DNA of 10,423 nucleotides from Chloroflexota bacterium (GTDB taxonomy: Bacteria; Chloroflexota; Anaerolineae; UBA4142): NCBI GenBank assembly GCA_023380675.1, contig JAMCRS010000085.1, forward strand, positions 1 to 10,423, given 5' to 3'. The notes under the pieces are model-generated. The model made no database searches and had not been told where the DNA came from. It saw only the letters and a list, made by a program, of their open reading frames with translations. A program made the translations under genes and the position numbers. Shown piece after piece: positions 1 through 5,536 of the stretch. The number at the start of each line of letters is the position of its first letter. Within the stretch, counting starts at the first letter, position 1.

Positions 1-461
1 TGGGCAAGTCGCCCGCGCTGGCGCGCGAGGTGAATCAACTCCTCGGCCGTCGCCGCGTCGTGCCAACGCGCGGATTCCTCGATCAACCGCTGGAGGGCGG
101 CGCGATGCGGACCGGGCAGATCGTTGAACGAACTCATCCGCGCGTAACGCGGATCCGCGACGGGAACGGCGACGATCACCCGATCCACGAGATCGCCTTG
201 CGTATACTCCAGTGCTCCGACCGCGTGCGCGGCGATGCGCGCGTTCGGTGAGAGCGGCAGATCGGAAAGTAGCCACGCACGCAGCGGTTCGCCGCGCGGC
301 GTCGCCGATCCCGCGATTAGGCCGCGATCGGCAAAGGCGGGTGCGTCGACGCGCACGACGCGCTCCAGACGAATCATGCTAGTGGATTCATCGAACGCGT
401 ATTCGTTTACGTCGTCGCGTGGCTGTTCGACGATGACGTCGAATGTGAGCGGCTGAGCCAT
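1..461 (-). CDS. Family I inorganic pyrophosphatase homologue, probably catalytically dead (3' end cut by window)
   Basis: The visible 153 residues follow the soluble family I pyrophosphatase fold along their length: NEYAFDESTSMIRLERV matches the family's KYEYDEETGAIxLDRV, VGALEYTQGDLVDRVIVAVP matches the VGVLxMxDExGxDxKxxAVP block, and DPRYARMSSFNDLP matches DPRYDxIxDLxDLP. Genuine enzymes split pyrophosphate using an acidic Mg-binding cluster with signature DGDPxD. Here that segment reads RGEPLR (residues 56-61), so all three aspartates are gone. In E. coli numbering, Lys29 becomes Glu20, Tyr55 becomes Arg46, Asp97 becomes Gln88, Lys104 becomes Val95, and the C-terminal Tyr-Lys pair is replaced by Ser-Ala. 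Glu12, Arg34 and Asp93 remain. The ATG lies 4 nt after the upstream stop, with GAGGTG between. Fold assignment is firm; loss of activity is inferred from the residues. It may act as a binding or regulatory protein. Confidence 0.82.
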   Translation of the reverse strand, partial: MAQPLTFDVIVEQPRDDVNEYAFDESTSMIRLERVVRVDAPAFADRGLIAGSATPRGEPLRAWLLSDLPLSPNARIAAHAVGALEYTQGDLVDRVIVAVPVADPRYARMSSFNDLPGPHRAALQRLIEESARWHDAATAEELIHLARQRGRLA

Positions 462-465
462 CACC

Positions 466-885
466 TCACGTTTTCGCGGCTAGGTCCGCCTTCAGGCGCT
501 CGTTCTCGGCGCGCAGCCGCTCGACGGTCGCCTCGGAGAGCGCCAGCAAACCCCGCAATCCCGTTACGTTGAATTCGAGTGTCTGCATGTCCTGATGATA
601 GGTGAAGGCGCGAAACTTCATGATCGAGTACCCGGCATACATGTCGTTGCCGTACCGGGCGAGACGCAACATCTCGGCGTCGCGGTCCTGACCGTTCCAA
701 AGCGAGAAATCGCGTTCGTTCTTCAAGTAGGCGATGCCGTTCGCAAAGACGGTCGGCAAACCTTCTTCCTCGCTCCAGCCGTTCGCCTGGCACAGGGTCA
801 TAAACTCCTGGTAGGTTTCCTCTAGGAGCGAGAACGTGACCGCACGCCGTTCCGCCCCTGCGAACAGTTCTTCGTCTTTTTCCAT
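466..885 (-). CDS. Small protein with possible ribbon-helix-helix N-terminus and C-terminal coiled coil; unnamed
   Basis: The family is not recognised. The ATG at 885 is chosen because GGGAAAG lies a suitable 5-6 nt upstream; the GTG at 891 would sit directly against that ribosome-binding site. The 139-residue product opens with an acidic stretch, then RRAVTFSLLEE followed by two predicted helices (TYQEFMTLCQANGW and EEGLPTVFANGIAYLK). This beta-alpha-alpha order resembles ribbon-helix-helix DNA-binding proteins, but no specific match is claimed. The middle is rich in Tyr, Met and Asp. The last ~30 residues (LSEATVERLRAENERLKADL) form a leucine-heptad coiled coil, suggesting oligomerisation. 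It is the middle gene of a three-gene minus-strand operon: 33 nt after the preceding stop region and 4 nt before the pyrophosphatase homologue, whose ribosome-binding site overlaps this gene's TGA. Translational coupling of the two is likely. Confidence 0.72.
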   Translation of the reverse strand: MEKDEELFAGAERRAVTFSLLEETYQEFMTLCQANGWSEEEGLPTVFANGIAYLKNERDFSLWNGQDRDAEMLRLARYGNDMYAGYSIMKFRAFTYHQDMQTLEFNVTGLRGLLALSEATVERLRAENERLKADLAAKT

Positions 886-924
886 ATCCACTTTCCCAAT
901 TCGTTCGATTGGATTGTTGAATCG

Positions 925-1344
925 TCAGTCTCTCTCGCCGGTCGCCGTGGCTTGAAGATCAAACAATAGGCGGATCAGGTGTTTCAGCCGTGGTTCCAGC
1001 GTTTCCTTTAGACCCGGGTCGACCGAACCGTAGTTTCTAAGCCGACGCGGGCGTACTTCTTCCAAGCTCTCCCAAGACATCGCGAGCGCGCCCACAATCG
1101 CGCGCGCAGCATTCTGCTCTTCGCTCGGCAATTCGTATTCCGCTGCCACGCGGCGAATTTCGTCACGCATCGCCGCGATCAGAGCCTCCATTTGCGTGAC
1201 CTGCCCTACCGTAAACGGCACCGGGCGGCTGTACAAGGTCCCTTGCTCGCCCTCGTGGATCATTCGGTCCACGTTGGCGAGACGCTCCTCCAAAAGCCGC
1301 AAGGAAACGGTGACCGCCCTGCGTTGATTCTCGCTCAAACCCAT
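925..1344 (-). CDS. Unnamed all-helical protein, first gene of the left operon
   Basis: This 139-residue protein has no transmembrane segment or signal peptide and looks entirely helical. It opens with SENQRRAVTVSLRLLEERLANVD, has a central helix pair around VTQMEALIAAMRDEIRRVAAEY, and a conserved-looking segment SLEEVRPRRLRNYGSVDP before a final helix. The layout resembles an unnamed family of small helical proteins common in environmental bacteria, but no function can be given. ATG at 1344 is preceded by AGGTGCGGAT, an acceptable ribosome-binding site. It starts a co-directional set with the genes ending at 466 and 1, so all three are probably transcribed together. No promoter stands out in the ~200 nt upstream. 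Codon use and base composition look like the two genes downstream, supporting a real gene. Confidence 0.72.
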   Translation of the reverse strand: MGLSENQRRAVTVSLRLLEERLANVDRMIHEGEQGTLYSRPVPFTVGQVTQMEALIAAMRDEIRRVAAEYELPSEEQNAARAIVGALAMSWESLEEVRPRRLRNYGSVDPGLKETLEPRLKHLIRLLFDLQATATGERD

Positions 1345-1726
1345 ATCCGCACCTGCCTGTTAGCCGAGCAATTCTCGTCCGCGCGTGAACTGTTTCCCCG
1401 AGACCTCTGGCCGCACAGCATCGGCGAGCCGACTGCGCGTATCGATGCGCGCGCTCGAACATGCGGCGACGGGCCGGACGGCGTCCTGTGACGTCGCCGC
1501 GCCTAGTCGTTCAAGCCAAGCGCGAAGGCAGCGCGGCCGAAAAATATATAGCCTCTACCATTGGCTTGCGCCGAGGTAGAGGCTATCAGTCGTTCGTCCG
1601 ACGGTTTAGAAGTTCCGAGGAAACGGGGCGAGCCTCATCGCCCGTTTCAGTATCGTTCGGTAGACATTCTAGTCCAAACGCGTTGTCAAGTCAACCGTGC
1701 CTGCACGCACGGCAATTGCGGATGGT
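1345..1726. other. Non-coding stretch upstream of the left operon, with two hairpins
   Basis: No convincing gene on either strand; reading frames here show no family features and overlap one another. It should contain the promoter of the minus-strand operon, but no -35/-10 pair with good spacing is visible. It holds the hairpin at 1548-1586 and a second imperfect one at 1620-1648 (GAAACGGGGCG with CGCCCGTTTC, one bulged G, 8-nt loop). The two hairpins lie 33 nt apart and could belong to one structured RNA, but no known family is recognised. Confidence 0.5.
1548..1586 (-). terminator. Hairpin with 12-bp perfect stem, T-rich on the minus side
   Basis: ATAGCCTCTACC (1548-1559) pairs perfectly with GGTAGAGGCTAT (1575-1586) around a 15-nt loop. 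Read on the minus strand the stem is followed by ATATTTTT, so it could stop leftward transcription and insulate the operon. No gene to its right on the minus strand is recognised, so a structural RNA element is an alternative. Confidence 0.45.
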
Positions 1727-1821
1727 CTGGTGGTTACCCACATGTAGGGGCGATCCCTTGTGGTCGCCCACAATTGGGCAGGCACAAGGCGCTACCCCTA
1801 CGCGATGTGTACAATCACCAG
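1727..1821. mobile_element. MITE-like palindromic element, copy 1
   Basis: This 95-bp element matches 9121-9215 with only two substitutions (1794 A/G and 1807 G/A). Its ends are inverted: CTGGTG at the left and CACCAG at the right, followed inwards by imperfect pairing that includes TAGGGG (1745-1750) against CCCCTA (1795-1800). Inside are two smaller palindromic blocks (GGGCGA...TCGCCC; GGCACAAGGC region). It is flanked by a perfect direct repeat CGGATGGT at 1719-1726 and 1822-1829, extendable to 9 bp (GCGGATGGT) if the last G is counted in the duplication. No reading frame is present, so it is a non-autonomous miniature element moved by a transposase outside the window. Similar TAGGGGCG-type repeats are familiar from Chloroflexota genomes; that link is from memory only. 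Confidence 0.85.
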
Positions 1822-1954
1822 CGGATGGTCTCCGAGTCGTTCGGTTCCCACGTATGCTAGACGCCAAAGAGCATAGAGGCGTGGCGGCCAGCCCACGGAT
1901 CCGCCGATGTGGTGCTGCACGTGCGCCAGCGATTGCACGGTCAGAGTTGAACAG

Positions 1955-1983
1955 TTGACGTCGGAAAGCCGGTCTCATGCAAT
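1955..1983 (+). promoter_or_regulatory. Possible weak sigma70 promoter before the lipoprotein gene
   Basis: TTGACG (1955-1960) is separated by 17 bp from TGCAAT (1978-1983). The -35 matches five of six consensus bases, the -10 only four. If used, the transcript would begin near or within the ATG codons at 1982 and 1991, giving almost no leader. No ribosome-binding site is visible there, so the assignment is tentative. Confidence 0.25.
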
Positions 1984-2442
1984 GCAGCGAATGGAGTACA
2001 AATTGAAGAACCAGAACGTGAGCGGAATGTTTCTCGCCCTGGCGCTCGCGGTTGCTGCCGGCTGCCGTTCCGTTCCGCCGGTGACCGTGCCGCCTTCGCC
2101 GGCTAGTGCTGCGACGCTGCCGGCTGCCGTTCCGTTCCGCCGGTGACCGTGCCGCCTTCGCCGGCTAGTGCTGCGACGCTGCCGGCGCCGGCATCGCCAA
2201 AGTCGCCGCCGCAACCGTTACCCTCGCTCTTGCCGGCTCCATCACCTCGACCGAGTGCCGCCGTGCAACCGACAGTTGCGCCCAGTCCGCGAGTCATCAC
2301 ATTCACCGTCGCGCCAACTGTTACCGCCCAGCCCTCGCCCCAGGCTCGCACGAGCCGTGACCCCCAGCCGCGCTCGAGCGCGTCGCGGGCGGCCGCGGCC
2401 GAGGCTTTGGTCAGCCTGCCAAGCGAGTTGCCGTCAAGGTAG
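1982..2442 (+). pseudogene. Proline-rich lipoprotein gene, frameshifted by a 62-bp tandem duplication and 3'-replaced
   Basis: From ATG 1982 or 1991 the product begins MEYKLKNQNVSG followed by a hydrophobic stretch FLALALAVAA and a lipobox ending AAGC, with the lipidated cysteine at codon 2063-2065: a type II signal peptide. The mature part is a Pro/Ala/Ser/Thr-rich linker. The current frame stops at TGA 2144-2146, inside the second copy of a 62-bp repeat. Removing one copy restores a continuous frame through PAPASPKSPPQPLP and SAAVQPTVAPSPRV to 2442. However, the part after about 2331 is antisense to a kynureninase fragment, so the original C-terminal domain is missing too. The protein was presumably an exported, membrane-anchored lipoprotein of unknown role. 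No ribosome-binding site is evident. Confidence 0.68.
2054..2177 (+). repeat. Exact 62-bp tandem duplication
   Basis: Bases 2054-2115 and 2116-2177 are identical over 62 bp, starting GCTGCCGGCTGCCGTTCC and ending GCTAGTGCTGCGAC. A third partial copy of nine bases (GCTGCCGGC) follows at 2178-2186. The unit starts and ends in GCTGCCGGC-like sequence, which suggests slipped-strand or short-homology duplication. Because 62 is not a multiple of three, the duplication shifts the lipoprotein reading frame. Confidence 0.95.
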
Positions 2443-2537
2443 ATAAGGTCTGGATCGTCGACGACACACTCGTCGCGGTAAGGGGCGAGAGAGTCGTTCG
2501 CATCCAGCGCAAGAGCACATTCGCGACCAGTGTCCAT
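2328..2537 (-). pseudogene. kynU: Kynureninase, N-terminal fragment only
   Basis: Reading leftward from ATG 2537, the ~70 residues contain ALALDANDSLAPYRDE, the hallmark LIYLDGNSLG, and ERGWGSRLVRAWGEGW, matching the start of kynureninase. That enzyme is a PLP-dependent hydrolase which cleaves kynurenine or 3-hydroxykynurenine to (3-hydroxy)anthranilate and alanine in tryptophan breakdown. The complete enzyme is about 400-430 residues. Similarity stops after GEGW near 2328, where the sequence becomes the proline-rich linker of the lipoprotein gene read backwards. The PLP lysine and all later motifs are missing, so this cannot be an active enzyme. The frame stays open to 2103 only as a shadow. 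The native start looks preserved (a weak AAGGC lies upstream), so the break is at a rearrangement junction rather than general decay. Confidence 0.85.
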
Positions 2538-2703
2538 TTGCCTTGATCCAGCTTGCCTTATTACTACACGAACAAGCCAACCGACCCTACTAATTCCCCA
2601 ACCACGCTGCACGGCCAGGAGCCATAGTCCGCCATTTCCCTGCGCAATTCAAGCTGGCACTAAGCGAAGCCAGGGGCACCAGAAATCAAATCGTGCCATC
2701 TCA

Positions 2704-2732
2704 TTGACTTTGCCGCATGCTCGTGTTAGAAT
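2704..2732 (+). promoter_or_regulatory. Near-consensus sigma70 promoter
   Basis: TTGACT (2704-2709) and TAGAAT (2727-2732) are separated by exactly 17 bp, each matching five of six consensus bases. This is the best housekeeping promoter in the window. Transcription should start near 2739. The nearest recognised gene downstream starts 390 nt later, leaving a long leader filled with hairpins. Confidence 0.7.
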
Positions 2733-2766
2733 TGTAATACATAAATCGTGAACTAGGGAGTAATGT

Positions 2767-2801
2767 GCCTCCGGGCGTCCTTTGGCCGCGGAGGCGTTTT
2801 T
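2767..2801 (+). terminator. Terminator-like hairpin close to the promoter
   Basis: GCCTCCG (2767-2773) pairs with CGGAGGC (2789-2795), with further GGC/GCC pairing inside, followed by G and five T residues (2797-2801). The form is that of an intrinsic terminator. It would release a transcript of about 60 nt from the promoter at 2704-2732, or act as an early attenuator. Confidence 0.55.
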
Positions 2802-2933
2802 GCCGAATTTGCATTTATAGGTTGTAAACCGGCCCGGTTCCGTTGTTCGCTTTGTGGGGGGACAAAGCGATGAGAGTTCGGGCTGCATCGATCTCATCCC
2901 AGTCTTTCTTTCGCTGTTTTCACTGGGTCTCGG

Positions 2934-2983
2934 CACCTGCTGTTTGACGCGCACGCACACGTCGAAGGCAGGTGTTTTCGTTT
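2934..2983 (+). terminator. Second terminator-like hairpin in the leader
   Basis: CACCTGC (2934-2940) pairs with GCAGGTG (2968-2974); inside, TTGACG and CGTCGAA can pair with one bulge. TTTTCGTTT follows directly. It lies 150 nt before the beta-propeller start and could attenuate that gene or end an upstream small RNA. Confidence 0.55.
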
Positions 2984-3015
2984 CCCCTCAGGCTGCATCG
3001 GCCAGCCCGAACGCG

Positions 3016-3026
3016 AAGGAGGTGAT
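3016..3026 (+). promoter_or_regulatory. Perfect Shine-Dalgarno without a well-placed start
   Basis: AAGGAGGTGAT is fully complementary to the 3' end of 16S rRNA over 11 nt. The ATG at 3025 overlaps it and reads only Met-Ser-Ile-stop. The next candidate, GTG 3036, is about 13 nt past the core and opens a frame (3036-3407) that overlaps the beta-propeller in another phase and has no recognised family. It may be a remnant ribosome-binding site or a ribosome standby site for the downstream gene. Confidence 0.5.
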
Positions 3027-3082
3027 GTCAATTTAGTGTTTCCACTCTCCGACGGCGAATTCAAGAATGGCTCAAACCCCCA

Positions 3083-3103
3083 GTTGGGACATGACGTCCC
3101 AAC
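3083..3103 (+). repeat. 8-bp stem hairpin before the beta-propeller start
   Basis: GTTGGGAC (3083-3090) and GTCCCAAC (3096-3103) pair perfectly around a 5-nt loop, ending 23 nt before ATG 3127. It is placed where it could affect ribosome access to that start. Confidence 0.5.
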
Positions 3104-3126
3104 GGTCGATGAAAGTGAGATGGACG

Positions 3127-4185
3127 ATGAAGAACCACATCTTGAGGATGGCACTGCTGTTTCTGGGCAGCGCGCTGCTGGTGCTCAGCGCGCAAGCAAT
3201 CCAGGCGCAGCCCGCCACGCCCGGCTTGCGTGCCGGCGGACCGGTCGGGCCGGCGGTGTTCTTCGCCGCCCCCGTGCCAGAGCCCAAGGCAATGGCCTCG
3301 ATGCCAAGCCTTGGCCGCCTCTTCGTTGCGAGCAAGAACACAAAATCGTTGGTCGTCCTGGACGAGACCGCCCAAACGGTCCTCAAAAACATCCCCGTGG
3401 ACAATAGACCCTGGGGTGTGGGGGTGGCCAACAACCGTGTCTTTGTCGCGAACAGCGGCGGTGCGAACGTTTCAGTGATCGATGCCGTGGCGATGACTGA
3501 GATCAAGCGAATCAAGTTGAACGGAATCTGCGATGGGATGCCCGCCAATATCGCCGCGGACCCGACCACCAATCGAGTCTACGTGGCTCTTTACGGAATG
3601 GGACGTGTCGCCGTAATCGATGCGGTTGCCAATACGCTGATCGACTGCATCCCGACGAACGCAAGCACGTTCGGCGTCGCGGTGAATCCAGCGCTGCATC
3701 AGCTTTACGTTACCAATCGCGACGCATTTGACCTGCAAGTGTTCGATATCAGCGTCATCCCGGCACACCGCATCCAGGACCAAGCGCTGGGCGGCGTACC
3801 GTTCTTCGTCCAGGCCAATCCCGCCACAAACGCGGTCTACGTGATGGTGGCGTTCGACAAACCCTCTTATGCGAACGCCAGCAGTCTACAGGTGTACGCG
3901 GCGACGAGCAGCGGCGTGACGCTCACGCTTACAAGAGTAATCGGCAACACGGATGACGGCGGAACGCTCCTGGTCAGCCAAACGAACGGAATGCTCTACG
4001 TTGCGGCGACGGACGACAATCAACTCCAGGTCGTCGATCCGACCACATACACGGTCTGCACGACCGTTCCGATGACCGATCCGTTCGGCATGACCCAGAA
4101 TCCAACCCTGCATCGAGTCTACGTCGGTAATCGCGAAATCGCCGCGATCAGCATCTTGTCTGACACGCTGTGCAGCGGGCCGTAA
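3127..4185 (+). CDS. Secreted YVTN/YncE-type beta-propeller protein
   Basis: The start at ATG 3127 is chosen because MKNHILRMALLFLGSALLVL followed by SAQAIQA is a clean type I signal peptide (cleavage after residue 24 or 27). Upstream in-frame ATGs at 3067 and 3109 would add a non-signal extension, and none of the three has a clear ribosome-binding site. The mature ~325 residues consist of repeated ~45-residue blades with YVTN-family motifs: RLFVASKNTKSLVVLD, RVFVANSGGANVSVID, RVYVALYGMGRVAVID, QLYVTNRDAFDLQVFD, LYVAATDDNQLQVVD and RVYVGNREIAAISIL. Such proteins fold as beta-propellers outside the cytoplasmic membrane and usually act as binding or scaffold modules; no catalytic residues are seen. 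Four cysteines (GICDG, LIDCIP, TVCTTVP, TLCSGP) could form disulfides, consistent with export. It follows the hairpin-rich leader and converges on the arrestin-like gene. Confidence 0.88.
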   Translation: MKNHILRMALLFLGSALLVLSAQAIQAQPATPGLRAGGPVGPAVFFAAPVPEPKAMASMPSLGRLFVASKNTKSLVVLDETAQTVLKNIPVDNRPWGVGVANNRVFVANSGGANVSVIDAVAMTEIKRIKLNGICDGMPANIAADPTTNRVYVALYGMGRVAVIDAVANTLIDCIPTNASTFGVAVNPALHQLYVTNRDAFDLQVFDISVIPAHRIQDQALGGVPFFVQANPATNAVYVMVAFDKPSYANASSLQVYAATSSGVTLTLTRVIGNTDDGGTLLVSQTNGMLYVAATDDNQLQVVDPTTYTVCTTVPMTDPFGMTQNPTLHRVYVGNREIAAISILSDTLCSGP

Positions 4186-4621
4186 GACGCGCGACATTGC
4201 GTAGATCCAAACCAGGGGGGCTCGGCAGGGCAGTAGATCGAGGGCCCTGCTCCGACGAGCGAACGGGCGAGCCAGCTCTTGGCCTGCCTGTTCGCCCACC
4301 GATGAGTTCGGCGGGCTACAAAACGGCGTCGGACTCGCCACAAAGGGTGGCGAGTCCGGCTCAGCCCCGCTCACGGGGCGCTACTAAATGACCGGAGGGA
4401 TTCATCCCAGGGCGGACGTTCCGAACGACCAAGCCTCTGACTGGCAGCGGCACTTTCTCCGTGAACATGAGCCTTGATGGCTGTTGACTCTCGACAGCTT
4501 AGCCCCTAAGAGTCACTGGAACCAGCAGCCATGACCCCATTTATCGGCAAGCCAAAGACGCTCCCGTAACAACCTGAATCCTCGCGGCCCAACTTGGCAG
4601 CGCGGAGATCCGGCCAGACGT
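4186..4621. other. Convergent intergenic region rich in hairpins
   Basis: No gene is supported. Four hairpins follow one another: GCAGGGC/GCCCTGC (4225-4250); GCGAACGGGC/GCCTGTTCGC with one G-T pair (4259-4295); a perfect 12-bp stem CGGACTCGCCAC/GTGGCGAGTCCG with loop AAAGG (4330-4358); and GCCCCG/CGGGGC (4364-4379). A nested set follows: ATGGCTG/CAGCCAT (4477-4483, 4526-4532) enclosing TGACTCT/AGAGTCA (4485-4491, 4509-4515). None has a T-tract, so they are not classical terminators, although they lie where the two convergent transcripts end. Confidence 0.6.
4330..4358. repeat. Perfect 12-bp stem palindrome
   Basis: CGGACTCGCCAC pairs with GTGGCGAGTCCG around loop AAAGG. It lies 145 nt after the beta-propeller stop codon. 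The form is that of REP-like intergenic palindromes. No second copy was noticed in this window. Confidence 0.7.
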
Positions 4622-5536
4622 TTACTTTGGCCCAGGGCCATTATAGACAAAGATCTCCTCTTCGATATACGTATCTTTGCGCAACCGGCGAGAGAGCACG
4701 CCTCTCAACCACCATCTCAGCGTGCCATGCGGAGTCGTCAATGTCGCCGGCGCAGGGACCGGAATCCGGATATTGAACGGGAGTGTGAGGTTCTGCCCGG
4801 TCACGAGCTTCGTTCCCCCGGACAACTTGGCCGCAATCGTGGCTTCGTGCTGATGCCCTTGGTCCCTTGGGACGCTTTGGCGCTGCATCAATTCGACGCG
4901 GATCTCGGTGACATCAAACTCCTTCTTGGGCGAGATCTGCAGTTGACCGGCGACCGTTTCCCCCATCATCCATTCCACTTTCGAGAGCGAGATTGCCAGA
5001 TCGGCCTCACCCGGCTCGCTACAAGCGCCGCGGACTCCAACCGAAGCCGGCCTAGCCGGCGCTGCCGCATATACCGGAATGACGACCTTGTCTTCGATGT
5101 CGCCGGCCATTCGGCGATCGAGCGTCGCTTTCACTATCCATTCGATCTTGACGATGTCGGCACTGGCGGACGGTGCGGCGTCGACCGGTATTGGCAGCTC
5201 AAAGTCAAACGTTTGATTCCCGGCCTGGATCGTGCTTGCGCCAAGAAAGACCTGGCGATTGAGCTCTCTCTCGTCCGTTTCCCACTGGGTCTCAACGCTC
5301 ATTCGGCGGTGGCCTTGCGAATCCGTTCTCTGTACCTCACGACGGTACTGGTATTCCTCGTGATAGACGAGGGCGATTCGCCCTTCCTGAATCTTGATCT
5401 CCTTTTCGCTCGTAAGCGTCAGCTTGGCGCGGACCGTCTCGCCCAAGTAGTACGGGGTCGCCGAAAACCCGCCCTCGACCGGACGATCCAGAGACAGCTT
5501 CAAGGCGGTTTTTCCGCCCTTCATAAAGTCAAACAT
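4622..5536 (-). CDS. Arrestin-like (Spo0M/arrestin-N fold) protein
   Basis: The start at ATG 5536 is chosen because AAGGAGG lies 7 nt upstream; the in-frame extension to 5560 would run through that ribosome-binding site. The 304-residue protein is cytoplasmic, without signal peptide or membrane segments. Residues ~10-155 (KLSLDRPVEGGFSATPYYLGETVRAKLTL, then FELPIPVDAAPSASADIVKIEWIVKATLD) and ~165-300 (ISLSKVEWMMGETVAGQLQI, LTLPFNIRIPVPAPATL, GTLRWWLRGVLSRR) form two similar beta-sandwich lobes. Each has the pattern 'Y.GE.V.G.L', then 'F..PIP', then 'W.V.A.LD/RR', typical of the arrestin clan, which includes bacterial Spo0M. Such proteins are scaffolds rather than enzymes; Spo0M affects sporulation and cell-surface functions in Bacillus. 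The partner here is unknown. It is a single gene facing the beta-propeller tail to tail. Confidence 0.78.
   Translation of the reverse strand: MFDFMKGGKTALKLSLDRPVEGGFSATPYYLGETVRAKLTLTSEKEIKIQEGRIALVYHEEYQYRREVQRTDSQGHRRMSVETQWETDERELNRQVFLGASTIQAGNQTFDFELPIPVDAAPSASADIVKIEWIVKATLDRRMAGDIEDKVVIPVYAAAPARPASVGVRGACSEPGEADLAISLSKVEWMMGETVAGQLQISPKKEFDVTEIRVELMQRQSVPRDQGHQHEATIAAKLSGGTKLVTGQNLTLPFNIRIPVPAPATLTTPHGTLRWWLRGVLSRRLRKDTYIEEEIFVYNGPGPK

Larger units (their letters stand above)
2739..2983 (+). ncRNA. Candidate structured leader or independent small RNA
   Basis: Between the strong promoter and the beta-propeller gene lies a series of hairpins: GCCTCCG/CGGAGGC (2767-2795, then TTTTT); GCTTTGT/ACAAAGC with a six-G loop (2849-2868); GATGAGA/TCTCATC (2869-2898); CCCAGT/ACTGGG (2898-2927); and CACCTGC/GCAGGTG (2934-2974, then TTTTCGTTT). 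Several abut end to end. No known riboswitch consensus is recognised. A 10-base direct repeat GGCTGCATCG occurs at 2881-2890 and 2991-3000. Frames at 2763-2873 (36 codons, weak AGGGAG before ATG) and 2854-3036 are open but look incidental. Either an attenuating leader or a free-standing RNA of about 60 or 245 nt would fit. Confidence 0.45.

Noticed and set aside
1572..1660. GAGGTAGAGGC shared with the lysine riboswitch core
   Set aside because: Only the first ten or so bases agree; the other conserved segments and the five-stem layout are absent, and no lysine gene follows.
2103..2612. 169-codon minus-strand frame as a complete protein
   Set aside because: Only the part at 2328-2537 is kynureninase-like; the rest is antisense of the lipoprotein linker and repeat.
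2763..2873. 36-codon frame with three cysteines in the leader
   Set aside because: Ribosome-binding site too close to the ATG, and the sequence is fully occupied by hairpins including a terminator; no family resemblance.
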